Positions 48,470 to 57,672 of a stretch of DNA of 64,000 bases are shown here, piece after piece. The notes under the pieces were generated by a model. The model saw nothing but the letters and a program-made list of their open reading frames with translations. It did no database searches and was not told where the DNA came from. The stretch is from NCBI RefSeq assembly GCF_032878955.1, contig NZ_CP043839.1, forward strand, positions 682,001 through 746,000, written 5' to 3'. The DNA is from Butyricimonas paravirosa. GTDB taxonomy: Bacteria > Bacteroidota > Bacteroidia > Bacteroidales > Marinifilaceae. The translations under genes and the position numbers were made by a program. Positions within the stretch are counted from its first letter, which is position 1; each line of letters opens with the position of its first letter.

Positions 48470-51406
48470 ATGGAATCACGTAAACACTACACAGGCCTCA
48501 CGGATAAACAAGTGCTGGAAAGTCGTGAAAAACACGGGGCCAACGTGTTAACTCCCCCTAAAAGGGATTCTTTATGGCAGATTTTTATCGGGAACTTTGA
48601 AGATCCCGTCATTCGCATATTAATGGTCGCGGTATTTCTTTCGGGAGGTATCGCCATATCCATGTATTTCTCGGAAGGAATCATCGAGATCGCGGAAACC
48701 ATCGGTATTGCCGTGGCCATATTACTTGCAACCGGGGTTGCCACCTGGTTTGTATGGGATGCAAACAAGAAATTCGACGTGCTGAATCAAGTGAATGACG
48801 ACACGTTGATCAAAGTTATCCGTAACGGTAATGTACACGAAGTCCCTAAAAAGGATATTGTTGTAGATGACATCGTGCTATTGGAGCAAGGAGAAGAGAT
48901 CCCCGCCGACGGGGTACTTCTAGAGGCTATCTCCTTACAGGTGAACGAATCCAGTTTAACCGGAGAACCGATCGCCAATAAAACCGTGATCGAATCCGAG
49001 TTCAACCTGGAAGCCACCTATCCTTCCAATCACGTGATGAGAGGAACAACCGTTTCCGACGGTCACGGAATCATGCAGGTACTTGCCGTGGGAGACTCCA
49101 CGGAATTTGGAAAAGTGGCAGAAAAATCTTCGGAAAAAAGCGAAGAACCTACCCCACTCGACAAACAGCTGGATTCGCTGGCAAAATTCATCGGGATCGT
49201 AGGATTCTGCGGTGCCGCGGTCACGTTCACCATCCTATTCATTAAAGCCATCTTCTTTAATCCCGCATCCCCTACCCCGGAATTAGGACAACTCGGACTG
49301 ATCGGGGCTTTGATTATCGCGGCGATCATCATACTCGCTAAAGTATGGGTGCCTGTCATATACGATGTTCATGCCCTACGGGGAAAAGAAAAAGAACTCC
49401 CCAAGAGTATAGAGCAAGGAAGTTGGGTACGTTGGATTCTATACGGATTAGGGGCATTGGTTATCATGCTCGCCATCGGTTTGGCCTTCGGGGTTAAACC
49501 TTGGGACCCGCAAGCGTGGATCTCGCTAAGTCTGGGAAAGAAAATCCTGTCGGCATTCATGGCTTCCGTTACCCTGATCGTGGTGACTGTTCCGGAAGGT
49601 CTTCCGATGAGCGTCACTTTGAGCTTGGCCCTCAGTATGCGTAAAATGCTAAAATCCAATAACCTCGTTCGCAAAATGCACGCTTGCGAAACGATGGGTG
49701 CTACAACCGTTATTTGTACGGATAAAACGGGAACCCTGACCCAAAACCAGATGACCGTGTACAAAACAAACTTCTACGGTCTGAAAGATCAACAACTGGC
49801 TGATAATGAAAATTCCCGACTGATAAAAGAGGGTATTGCCGTGAATACAACCGCGTTTCTTGACTTTTCCGATCCGGGCAAAGTGAAAACTCTAGGTAAC
49901 CCGACCGAGGCTGCCTTGTTACTCTGGTTAAACGGACAACAGGCTAATTACCAAGAACTCCGGGAAAATGCCACGGTGATCGACCAATTAACCTTTTCCA
50001 CGGAACGGAAATACATGGCCACATTGGTTGACTCTCCCGCTATGGGAAAAAAGATCCTATACGTGAAAGGGGCTCCCGAAATCATCTTCGCTCAATGTAA
50101 GAACGCGTTAATCGACGGGGAAGGGCAACCGATCGCCAATTACAAAACGACCGTGGAGAACCAATTGCAGGAATACCAAAATCAAGCCATGCGGACACTG
50201 GGTTTTGCTTACCAAGTCATCGAGGACAATGAATCGCATTTTAAAGACGGACGTTTATACAACGTGGAATTAACATTCCTCGGGATCGTGGCTATTTCAG
50301 ACCCGATCCGCCCGGACGTGCCGGACGCGGTAAGGCGCTGTTTTGATGCCGGAATACAAGTGAAAATGGTGACCGGAGATACACCGGGTACGGCAAAAGA
50401 GATCGGAAGACAAATCGGTCTGTGGACGGAAAAAGATACCGATCGGAACGTGATCACGGGAGTTGAATTCGCACAATTAACCGATAAAGAGGCCTTGGAT
50501 CGAGTACTGGATTTAAAAATCATGTCCCGTGCCCGCCCGATGGACAAACAACGCCTCGTTCAATTGCTACAACAGAAACAAGCCATCGTGGCCGTTACCG
50601 GAGACGGAACGAACGACGCCCCCGCCTTGAATCATGCACACGTGGGTCTATCTATGGGTAGCGGAACCTCCGTGGCTAAAGAGGCCAGTGACATTACCTT
50701 GCTAGATGACTCGTTCAGTAGCATCACCTCTGCCGTGATGTGGGGACGATCTGTGTATCAGAATATTCAACGATTTATCCTGTTCCAGCTTACCATTAAC
50801 GTGGCAGCCTTGATTATTGTATTACTAGGCTCTTTGTTCGGTTCGGAACTCCCCATCACGGTGACACAGATGTTGTGGGTAAACCTCATCATGGACACGT
50901 TTGCCGCCGGGGCTTTAGCCTCACTCCCGCCTAGCCCGGAAGTGATGAAACGGAAGCCGAGAAACTCGAATGCCTTTATCATCGTCCCGCAAATGCAGCG
51001 ACTGATATTAGCCACCGGAATCACGTTCGTGGTTATCCTACTCGGCTTGCTATATGTACTCTCCAACTATGCCGGAGGTATTGAGGCCGGAACACCGGAA
51101 GGACTTCGTAACCTGACGATCTTCTTCACGGTATTCGTGATGTTACAGTTCTGGAACATGTTCAACGCGAAGACTTTCGGAACAAATGATTCCGCCTTTA
51201 AGGATATATTCAAAAGCGAAGGTTTCCTTACCGTGGGAATGGCCATTATCGTGGGACAGGTGCTCGTGGTCAACTTCGGTGGTTCTGTTTTCAGAACCAT
51301 CCCGTTGACGTGGACCGAATGGATCTGGATCACGCTTGCCACGTCCCTCGTACTTTGGGTGGGAGAAATATTCAGGGCGTTCAAACGAATGAAAAACAGA
51401 AAGTAG
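48470..51406 (+). CDS. Calcium-translocating P-type ATPase (PMCA type)
   Basis: 978 residues. The cation-ATPase N-terminal domain (YTGLTDKQVLESREKHGANVL) is followed by helices M1-M2, the actuator motif SSLTGEP, M3-M4 with VPEGLP (ion-binding), the phosphorylation site DKTGTLT with Asp418, the nucleotide-binding KGAPE, the hinge TGDGTNDAPAL, and six C-terminal helices. The loop between M3 and M4 side is longer than in SERCA. It exports Ca2+ from the cytoplasm. It is followed by a cation:proton antiporter after 20 bp. Confidence 0.9.
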   Translation: MESRKHYTGLTDKQVLESREKHGANVLTPPKRDSLWQIFIGNFEDPVIRILMVAVFLSGGIAISMYFSEGIIEIAETIGIAVAILLATGVATWFVWDANKKFDVLNQVNDDTLIKVIRNGNVHEVPKKDIVVDDIVLLEQGEEIPADGVLLEAISLQVNESSLTGEPIANKTVIESEFNLEATYPSNHVMRGTTVSDGHGIMQVLAVGDSTEFGKVAEKSSEKSEEPTPLDKQLDSLAKFIGIVGFCGAAVTFTILFIKAIFFNPASPTPELGQLGLIGALIIAAIIILAKVWVPVIYDVHALRGKEKELPKSIEQGSWVRWILYGLGALVIMLAIGLAFGVKPWDPQAWISLSLGKKILSAFMASVTLIVVTVPEGLPMSVTLSLALSMRKMLKSNNLVRKMHACETMGATTVICTDKTGTLTQNQMTVYKTNFYGLKDQQLADNENSRLIKEGIAVNTTAFLDFSDPGKVKTLGNPTEAALLLWLNGQQANYQELRENATVIDQLTFSTERKYMATLVDSPAMGKKILYVKGAPEIIFAQCKNALIDGEGQPIANYKTTVENQLQEYQNQAMRTLGFAYQVIEDNESHFKDGRLYNVELTFLGIVAISDPIRPDVPDAVRRCFDAGIQVKMVTGDTPGTAKEIGRQIGLWTEKDTDRNVITGVEFAQLTDKEALDRVLDLKIMSRARPMDKQRLVQLLQQKQAIVAVTGDGTNDAPALNHAHVGLSMGSGTSVAKEASDITLLDDSFSSITSAVMWGRSVYQNIQRFILFQLTINVAALIIVLLGSLFGSELPITVTQMLWVNLIMDTFAAGALASLPPSPEVMKRKPRNSNAFIIVPQMQRLILATGITFVVILLGLLYVLSNYAGGIEAGTPEGLRNLTIFFTVFVMLQFWNMFNAKTFGTNDSAFKDIFKSEGFLTVGMAIIVGQVLVVNFGGSVFRTIPLTWTEWIWITLATSLVLWVGEIFRAFKRMKNRK

Positions 51407-51426
51407 TGTAAAAATCATCGGGGATC

Positions 51427-53694
51427 ATGAAAAGGAATAACACAAACTACTGGATATATCTCGGCATGATGACCGTCTTCTGTGCTTTGATTTACTTTGC
51501 ACTTTGCACGGGTCAACATATCGATCATTCAGAAGTCAGTAGTACGGTAAGCACAGAAATGAGTTCATTTGAACTATTCAAACGAATCATTTCCGACAAC
51601 CTGACAAACTCACTAACGATTTTGTTGTTACAAATCATCGTGATTTTGATCACCGTCCGTATATTCTCGTTCCTTTTCAAATACATCGGGCAACCCGGTG
51701 TTATGGGTGAAATCGTGGCCGGGATCGTCTTGGGACCTTCGTTGCTGGGATATTTCTTTCCGGAATTCTCTGCCGCACTATTCCCTCCCGAATCACTGAT
51801 GAACTTGAACCTGTTAAGCCAAATCGGGTTAGTTCTGTTTATGTTTGTCATCGGACTGGAATTAGATTTCAGTGTCATAAAAGACAAACTAAACGAAACA
51901 CTAGTCATCAGTCATGCTGGAATCGTGGTTCCCTTTTTTCTAGGAGTGGTAGCTGCCATCTGGGTATACGCGGACTACGGGGCACAGCAAGCGGAATTTT
52001 TACCTTTTGCCATGTTCATCGGGATAAGCATGAGTATCACGGCCTTCCCCGTGTTGGCCCGGATCGTGCAGGAACGTAATATGACAAAAAGCCCTGTCGG
52101 GATGTTATCCATAGCCTCGGCAGCCAATGATGACGTCACCGCATGGTGTTTACTGGCCATCGTGATTGCCTTAGCTAAAGCGGGAAGTTTCGTCAGCGCC
52201 CTCTACACCATTGCCTTAACGCTCGTCTATATCGCCTTCATGTTTATGGTCATGCGCCCGTTTCTGCGTAAAATCGGGGATATTTATGCCAACTCGGAAG
52301 TCATCAACAAGACCTTCGTGGGATTCATATTCCTCTTCCTCGTACTTTCGTCGGTAGCGACAGAAATCATCGGTATTCATGCCCTTTTCGGGGCATTTAT
52401 CGCCGGGGTGGTCATGCCCACGAACATCGGGTTCCGTAAAGTCATGATGGAAAAGGTGGAAGACATTTCTTTAGTATTCTTCCTTCCCCTATTCTTTGCC
52501 TTTTCGGGATTACACACGGAAATCGGTTTGATTAACACACCGGAGCTATGGGGCGTGTGCTTACTGTTCATCGTGGTAGCCATTGCCGGGAAGTTTGGGG
52601 GGTGTACGCTGGCTGCACGGGCTGTAGGCGAAAACTGGAAAGATAGTCTTATCGTCGGTACGCTGATGAACACACGGGGACTTATGCAACTCGTGGCCCT
52701 GAACATCGGGTTCGAGATGGGAATCCTTTCTGCCCAAATGTTCGTGGTGTTATTGATCATGTCTTTATTGACCACGTTCATGGCAACCCCCATGTTGTCG
52801 CTCGTGGAAAAGATATTTGCCAAACAAGAGGAAAAAGCCCATCACCACGAGAAAGTCTTGCTCTCCTTTGGTCGTCCCGAAACCGGTAGAACCTTACTGG
52901 GTATGGCCGATCTTTTACTGGGACATCGCCTGCAAAACAGTCAACTTATAGCCACCCACTTCACGCTGGGAACAGACTTAAATCCTGCCAAAGCGGAAGA
53001 GTTTGCAGAAGAGAGCTTTATCCCCCTTCGGGAAGAGGCTCGACATCTGAATTTACAGGTAGACGAACGTTATCAGGTAACCGACAAACTCATTCAGGAA
53101 ATGATTCACGTGGCCAAGAAAGAACACGTGGACTACCTGTTCGTCGGAGCAGGACAGCAATTCATGCAAGACAATAGCACGGCCCCCGGAAAACTGGGTA
53201 AAAGATTCACCACGATCGCCCGCTGGCTGAAACAATTAAAAGATCGCCCGTTACATTTACCGGGAACACTACTCCGGCAAAAACTGGAATCTATCATGGA
53301 TCACGTGGATTGTTCCGTGGGAATCTTCGTGAACAGAGGTTTCACGCAGGCTTCCAATATCTTACTTCTTGTTGATAGTGAAGACGATTTGTTTCTCTTC
53401 AACTACGCCAGAACCCGGTTGGGCGAACAAAGCATGACCATTCGGATTTGCTTTATCAACGGACAGGTGGATAAACAACTAGAATCCAGAATCATGAATG
53501 ATTTCGTTCAAATTGATCCACATAAATTTGTACTGGACAAACCATTAACCATGAACACTTTTATTGAAAATAAAGAAACCTTACTAGTGATGAGTTATAC
53601 CACTTGCGAAAAGTTGTCAAAAGATCAGGAACTTTTTGCAAAGTTACCCTCACTACTAATCATAAGGCCAAAACAAATAGAATTTAAAGTTTAA
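51427..53694 (+). CDS. CPA2-family cation:proton antiporter with C-terminal USP-like domains
   Basis: 755 residues. About twelve hydrophobic segments (about 15-430) contain GQPGVMGEIVAGIVLGPSLLG, LFMFVIGLELDF and AANDDVTAWCL, the last carrying the two Asp residues of the Na+/H+ exchange site. The C-terminal 300 residues are soluble and contain a universal stress protein-like region (LLSFGRPETGRTLLGMADLLL; HVDYLFVGAGQQFM). The protein probably exchanges Na+ or K+ for H+. The final codons and stop run into a 7-bp period array. Confidence 0.88.
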   Translation: MKRNNTNYWIYLGMMTVFCALIYFALCTGQHIDHSEVSSTVSTEMSSFELFKRIISDNLTNSLTILLLQIIVILITVRIFSFLFKYIGQPGVMGEIVAGIVLGPSLLGYFFPEFSAALFPPESLMNLNLLSQIGLVLFMFVIGLELDFSVIKDKLNETLVISHAGIVVPFFLGVVAAIWVYADYGAQQAEFLPFAMFIGISMSITAFPVLARIVQERNMTKSPVGMLSIASAANDDVTAWCLLAIVIALAKAGSFVSALYTIALTLVYIAFMFMVMRPFLRKIGDIYANSEVINKTFVGFIFLFLVLSSVATEIIGIHALFGAFIAGVVMPTNIGFRKVMMEKVEDISLVFFLPLFFAFSGLHTEIGLINTPELWGVCLLFIVVAIAGKFGGCTLAARAVGENWKDSLIVGTLMNTRGLMQLVALNIGFEMGILSAQMFVVLLIMSLLTTFMATPMLSLVEKIFAKQEEKAHHHEKVLLSFGRPETGRTLLGMADLLLGHRLQNSQLIATHFTLGTDLNPAKAEEFAEESFIPLREEARHLNLQVDERYQVTDKLIQEMIHVAKKEHVDYLFVGAGQQFMQDNSTAPGKLGKRFTTIARWLKQLKDRPLHLPGTLLRQKLESIMDHVDCSVGIFVNRGFTQASNILLLVDSEDDLFLFNYARTRLGEQSMTIRICFINGQVDKQLESRIMNDFVQIDPHKFVLDKPLTMNTFIENKETLLVMSYTTCEKLSKDQELFAKLPSLLIIRPKQIEFKV

Positions 53695-53712
53695 AATTTA
53701 GAATGGAAAAAA

Positions 53713-53843
53713 CAACTCCTCCGTCAGCTACGCTGCCACCTCCTCTATAAACAGAGGAGGAGCTGGTAACTCTTCCCAAAGTGGGATAGTAATTCAACTC
53801 TCCCTCTGTTTATAGAGGGAGTACCCGAAGGGGGAGGGAGTTA
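53713..53843. repeat. Family B palindromic element (B2)
   Basis: Between the antiporter and the CNNM/CorC-type gene. Mini-hairpins CAGC-TAC-GCTG (left) and CCC-GAA-GGG (right), with the two hairpins CCTCCTCT-ataaac-AGAGGAGG and CTCCCTCT-gtttat-AGAGGGAG. The linker differs from other copies (AAAGTGGGATAGTAA). Confidence 0.85.
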
Positions 53844-53845
53844 GG

Positions 53846-53948
53846 AAATCTAAAAACTAAAAGATAAAAACTAAAAACTAAAAGTAGGAAATTAAGAAGC
53901 GCTGGCCTTGTGGGTGGAAATCTAAAATTTAAAATCTAAAATCTAAAA
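53846..53948. repeat. 7-bp period array (AAATCTA / AAAACTA type)
   Basis: Heptamers AAATCTA, AAAACTA, AAAGATA, AAAACTA, AAAACTA, AAAGTAG, then a non-repeat core (GCGCTGGCCTTGTGGG), then AAATCTA, AAATTTA, AAATCTA, AAATCTA. It ends just before the CNNM/CorC-type gene. All in the same direction, unlike the inverted arrays elsewhere. Confidence 0.8.
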
Positions 53949-53955
53949 TTAATAT

Positions 53956-55233
53956 ATGGAATTTCTAATCATCATAGGACTTATCATTTTAAACGGGGTA
54001 CTCGCCATGTCTGAAATAGCGATGGTCTCTGCCCGTAAATCCCGTCTTGAAACAGAAGCCAAAAGCGGGAACAAATCCGCACAAAGAGCATTAAAATTAG
54101 CGAATCAACCGGATCGATTCCTCTCGACCATACAGATCGGAATCACGTTAATCGGTATCCTTACCGGTCTTTATTCCGGGCAAGCCCTCGCTGGAGACTT
54201 GGCCGTATGGGTGGAAAAAATAGAGATGTTGCAACCTCACGCGTTACTAATATCCAAAACGCTCATCGTGATCGTCGTGACTTATCTCACGCTGATTTTC
54301 GGAGAACTCGTGCCCAAACGCATAGGAATGGTTGCCGCGGAAAGAATGGCAAAGTTAATTGCCGCCCCAATGGATATTCTTTCCCGTATAGCCTCACCTT
54401 TCGTGTGGTTACTCTCTGCCAGCACGTCATTCATGATGAGACTATTGGGATTGAATAAATCGGGAGAGAACAAAATCACGGAAGAGGAAATTAAAGCAAT
54501 CATCCAAGAAAGTACCGCCGAAGGCGAGATTCAAGAAGTGGAGCAAGACATCGTGGAACGGGTGTTTAATCTCGGTGACCGGGATCTCGGCTCTATCATG
54601 ACACACCGGAGTGATCTCATCTGGCTGAACATACAAGACAGCAACGAGACTCTACGAGAAACGGTAAACGCACATCTTCACACGATCTACCCAGTGGCAG
54701 ACACGAAGCTGGACAATATCGTCGGAATTGTTTTTCTAAAAGACCTCTTCGGAAGAATGGAGGCTCCGGATTTTAACTTGAAATCTATCGTTCGTCCTCC
54801 CCAATATTTTCCTCAGAATCAAAGCGTGTACAACGCTATGGAGCACTTAAAACAAGGACATATAAAATATGGGCTGGTCACAGATGAATTCGGAAGTATC
54901 GAAGGTATTGTTACCTTACAAGATATTCTGAAAGCCTTGATCGGAGACTTGCCGGAACTTGGGGAAGAACCGGATATCGTGCAACGGGAAGATGGCACTT
55001 ATCTCGTGGACGGACAATGCCCTTTCTATGACTTCTTGGCCCATTTCGACATGGAAAGTTTGTACGCAAATCACTATTATAACACCTTAAGTGGACTGAT
55101 ATTAAAGATTTTGGAACATATACCACAGACCGGAGAGAAACTGACCTGGTATAACTTCGAGTTTGAAATCGTGGATATGGACGCCGCTCGAATCGACAAA
55201 GTTCTTGTCAAAATAAACAAAGAAACTGACTAA
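53956..55233 (+). CDS. CNNM/CorC (hemolysin)-family transporter-associated protein
   Basis: 425 residues. The DUF21 membrane domain (about 1-185) has four hydrophobic segments and SEIAMVSARKSRLETEAKSG, typical of CNNM proteins. Two CBS domains follow (about 205-330: DRDLGSIMTHRSDLIWLNI; GSIEGIVTLQDILKALIGD). The C-terminal CorC_HlyC domain (about 345-425) has LVDGQCPFYDFLAHFDME. Related proteins export Mg2+ or sense it. The hemolysin name is historical. It follows the Ca2+-ATPase and antiporter genes, fitting a cation homeostasis region. Confidence 0.9.
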   Translation: MEFLIIIGLIILNGVLAMSEIAMVSARKSRLETEAKSGNKSAQRALKLANQPDRFLSTIQIGITLIGILTGLYSGQALAGDLAVWVEKIEMLQPHALLISKTLIVIVVTYLTLIFGELVPKRIGMVAAERMAKLIAAPMDILSRIASPFVWLLSASTSFMMRLLGLNKSGENKITEEEIKAIIQESTAEGEIQEVEQDIVERVFNLGDRDLGSIMTHRSDLIWLNIQDSNETLRETVNAHLHTIYPVADTKLDNIVGIVFLKDLFGRMEAPDFNLKSIVRPPQYFPQNQSVYNAMEHLKQGHIKYGLVTDEFGSIEGIVTLQDILKALIGDLPELGEEPDIVQREDGTYLVDGQCPFYDFLAHFDMESLYANHYYNTLSGLILKILEHIPQTGEKLTWYNFEFEIVDMDAARIDKVLVKINKETD

Positions 55234-55252
55234 AGTGCTATTTGTTGTTAAA

Positions 55253-55382
55253 CAAACTCCTCCGGCCTTCGGCCACCTCCTCTATAAACAGAGGAGGAGC
55301 TGGTGACTCCTCCCGAAGACAGGGAGTATTTCAGCTCTCCCTCTGTTTATAGAGGGAGTACCCCGAAGGGGGGAGGGAGTTA
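55253..55382. repeat. Family B palindromic element (B3)
   Basis: Between the convergent CNNM/CorC-type and NifX-like genes. Mini-hairpins GGCC-TTC-GGCC (left) and CCCC-GAA-GGGG (right), and the two hairpins with loops ataaac and gtttat. Confidence 0.88.
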
Positions 55383-55392
55383 AAACGACTTC

Positions 55393-55779
55393 TTAGTCAA
55401 CCTCTTTATGATGACTACATTGGTGTTCACCACCCTCATGATGATGGTGGCAACCGATGCCGGAATCTAGGATAAACCCTTTCAAATAACCTTCCGCTAT
55501 TTTCCGGACATCCCCTTTACAACCACGGAAAACCTTAATTCCTTGGTCACTTAATACCTTTAAAGCCCCGTCACCCATGCTGCCGGCAAGCATCACGGTA
55601 ACCCCTTTTTCTTTCAGCACAGAAGCTATGTTCGATTTACAACCGCATCCTTGTGGAGAAGGGAGTGTTTCTGTATTCGTGATATTTTTATCGTCATCTA
55701 CCGTGAACAGCGTGTAATACGCGCAATGTCCAAAATGATCATCAACAACGTTTTCTCTTGTTGGTACTGCAATTTTCAT
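55393..55779 (-). CDS. NifX/NifB-type iron-molybdenum cofactor-binding domain protein, His-rich tail
   Basis: 128 residues. The start MKIAVPTRENVVDDHFGHCAYYTLF is the typical opening of small dinitrogenase Fe-Mo cofactor domain proteins. GCGCKSNIASVLKEKGVTVMLAGSMGDGALKVL follows. The C-terminal CHHHHEGGEHQCSHHKEVD is a metal-binding tail with seven histidines. No nitrogenase gene is nearby; such proteins in anaerobes often have other metal or iron-sulfur roles. It ends 10 bp from element B3. Confidence 0.85.
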   Translation of the reverse strand: MKIAVPTRENVVDDHFGHCAYYTLFTVDDDKNITNTETLPSPQGCGCKSNIASVLKEKGVTVMLAGSMGDGALKVLSDQGIKVFRGCKGDVRKIAEGYLKGFILDSGIGCHHHHEGGEHQCSHHKEVD

Positions 55780-55859
55780 GATTCAATTCCTTTCTTTTAT
55801 ATAAATAAATTCTCTGTTATCCTTTGAAATATTTATCCAAACAAAGGTACATGATTTTT

Positions 55860-56765
55860 TCAAAATCGCCTCGTATATCCATGACAATAAGGCAAAGTCC
55901 TTTTCCTAGTATAGTAATTCTGATGATAATCCTCTGCCACCCAAAATGTTGTAGCCGGAGCTAACCGGGTCACCACCGCATAGCCTTTCTCTTTTAACTC
56001 TTGTATCAGCTTTTCAGCTACGGCCTTCTGTTCCGGACTATTGTAGAAAATTTCCGAACGGTATTGCTCCCCGTAATCCGGACCTTGGTGATCTTGTTGC
56101 GTGGGATCATGTATCTCGAAAAACAACTTTGTCAACGTCTCGTAATCAGTCTTCGATGTATCAAACAACACTCGTACCGCCTCCACGTGTCCCGTGTTTC
56201 CCTCACATACTTCCTCGTAAGACGGATCTTCCACTTTTCCACCAATGTACCCGGACTCAACGGCAAGCACGCCGGGTGCCTTTTTCATGTAATACTCCAC
56301 TCCCCAGAAACATCCCCCGGCAAAAATAGCCGTGTCTATTTTCAATTCTTCGGCAGGAATAAATTCCATCGAAATCGAATTCACACAATGACGGGTATTC
56401 TTTGGGGTAAGTCCCTCACCCGTGAACACGTGTCCCAAGTGCGCTCCACAATGAGCGCAGACAATCTCCGTCCGCCTCCCATCAGCATCCGGTACCCGTT
56501 TCACCGCTCCCGGAATCTCATCATCAAAACTCGGCCACCCGCACCGGGAATCAAACTTATCCTCCGAACGGTAAAGCGGGCTCCCGCATTGTTTGCAAAC
56601 GTATGTCCCTTTCGCTTTAAAATCATAATATTTACCCGTGAAAGGTCTCTCCGTCCCCTTATAAATAATCACTTGTTTTTCATCCGCTGTCAACTCTTTC
56701 TTTTGTGCCATAATCATGTAGTTTACTAAAAACAACATCAAGAATAATATAATTTTTCTCATCAT
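55860..56765 (-). CDS. Exported MsrB-MsrA fusion methionine sulfoxide reductase
   Basis: 301 residues with a signal peptide (about 1-20, MIMA cleavage), so it is periplasmic. The MsrB half comes first (about 30-138): zinc-binding CKQC (57-60) and CAHC (103-106), the resolving-type Cys75 in SRCGWPSF, and the catalytic RHCVNS with Cys127. The MsrA half (about 145-301) has GCFWG with catalytic Cys152. It reduces R- and S-methionine sulfoxide in envelope proteins. MsrB before MsrA is less common than the reverse. The start may be the second ATG (56762). Confidence 0.93.
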   Translation of the reverse strand: MMRKIILFLMLFLVNYMIMAQKKELTADEKQVIIYKGTERPFTGKYYDFKAKGTYVCKQCGSPLYRSEDKFDSRCGWPSFDDEIPGAVKRVPDADGRRTEIVCAHCGAHLGHVFTGEGLTPKNTRHCVNSISMEFIPAEELKIDTAIFAGGCFWGVEYYMKKAPGVLAVESGYIGGKVEDPSYEEVCEGNTGHVEAVRVLFDTSKTDYETLTKLFFEIHDPTQQDHQGPDYGEQYRSEIFYNSPEQKAVAEKLIQELKEKGYAVVTRLAPATTFWVAEDYHQNYYTRKRTLPYCHGYTRRF

Positions 56766-56890
56766 CGCTCTTTTATACTCTGAAACGTATTTCCCGGCAT
56801 TTGGTTATTTATTTTTAATGACAAAATAACAACTTTTTGAATGCATTTCACATATAAAGAAATAAACTAAACTTAAAAAATATCAGAGAA

Positions 56891-57439
56891 ATGACTACAA
56901 CAAGTGCAACAACATCTACCGGTCCCAAAGGATTCAGATGGTTATATCTTATCCTGGGTATCGTGTTATTCGTTTTTGGTGTCGGCATCATCCGGCATCC
57001 GGTGGCATCTTATTTCGGACTGGCTATGTATTTCAGTATCGTTATCATTGTTATCGGAATCAGTGAAATCATGAACGCTTTTGCAGGCGGTAATTCCCGG
57101 CATTGGGGATGGGGATTGTTCATCGGGTTACTTGACCTGATTATCGGTTTTATCCTGTTAATCCACCCGATCATCACGGAAGACATACTTCCTTACATCG
57201 TCGGCTTTATCCTCATGTTCAAAAGCATTGATTACATTGCCGAATCATTACAGATGTCATCGCTAAAAATCAGGGGATGGGGATGGATATTCATAGCGGG
57301 AATCATCACCTTGTTCTTTTCCTTCATGATCGTCTTTTATCCCCTGTTCGGAATTTTCAATATCATCATCTGGACCGGCCTTAGTTTCATCTTTGCCGGC
57401 ATCTCTTCATTTGTATACGCATTCGTGGGGAGAGGCTAA
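56891..57439 (+). CDS. HdeD-family (DUF308) membrane protein
   Basis: 182 residues with six hydrophobic segments in three repeated pairs (about 18-38, 42-66, 72-92, 98-118, 128-150, 155-177). The LYLILGIVLFVFGVGIIRHPVASYFGLAMYFS opening and repeated GWGxxFIxG stretches match the HdeD family. In E. coli HdeD is linked to acid resistance at high cell density; that role here is inferred. Transcribed away from msrBA. Confidence 0.85.
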   Translation: MTTTSATTSTGPKGFRWLYLILGIVLFVFGVGIIRHPVASYFGLAMYFSIVIIVIGISEIMNAFAGGNSRHWGWGLFIGLLDLIIGFILLIHPIITEDILPYIVGFILMFKSIDYIAESLQMSSLKIRGWGWIFIAGIITLFFSFMIVFYPLFGIFNIIIWTGLSFIFAGISSFVYAFVGRG

Positions 57440-57443
57440 CAAA

Positions 57444-57637
57444 CTAGAGGGTGTGTCAAAAGTCATTTTTCAAACTCCCTCCCCCCTTCGGGGTACTCCC
57501 TCTATAAACAGAGGGAGAGTTGAAATACTTCCTGTCTTCGGGAAGAGTCACCAGCTCCTCCTCTGTTTATAGAGGAGGTGGCACGAAGTGACGGAGGAGT
57601 TTTTTGAGGATAAAATGACTTTTGACACACCCTCTAG
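57444..57637. repeat. Family B palindromic element with perfect outer arms (B4, reverse orientation)
   Basis: Between the convergent HdeD and ispE genes. A perfect 26-bp inverted repeat (57444-57469 and 57612-57637), beginning CTAGAGGGTGTGTCAAAAG, encloses a full B element. Mini-hairpins are CCCC-TTC-GGGG and CAC-GAA-GTG. The total length is 194 bp. Confidence 0.9.
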
Positions 57638-57672
57638 TCATTTTATATTTAACAGTAAAGCTATAAACTCAT

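Noticed and set aside
55393..55779. Nitrogenase-related locus
   Set aside because: Only the small cofactor-binding domain protein is present; nif structural genes are absent.
56001..56729. 242-codon frame antisense to msrBA
   Set aside because: It mirrors the coding gene; no start signals and no recognisable domains.
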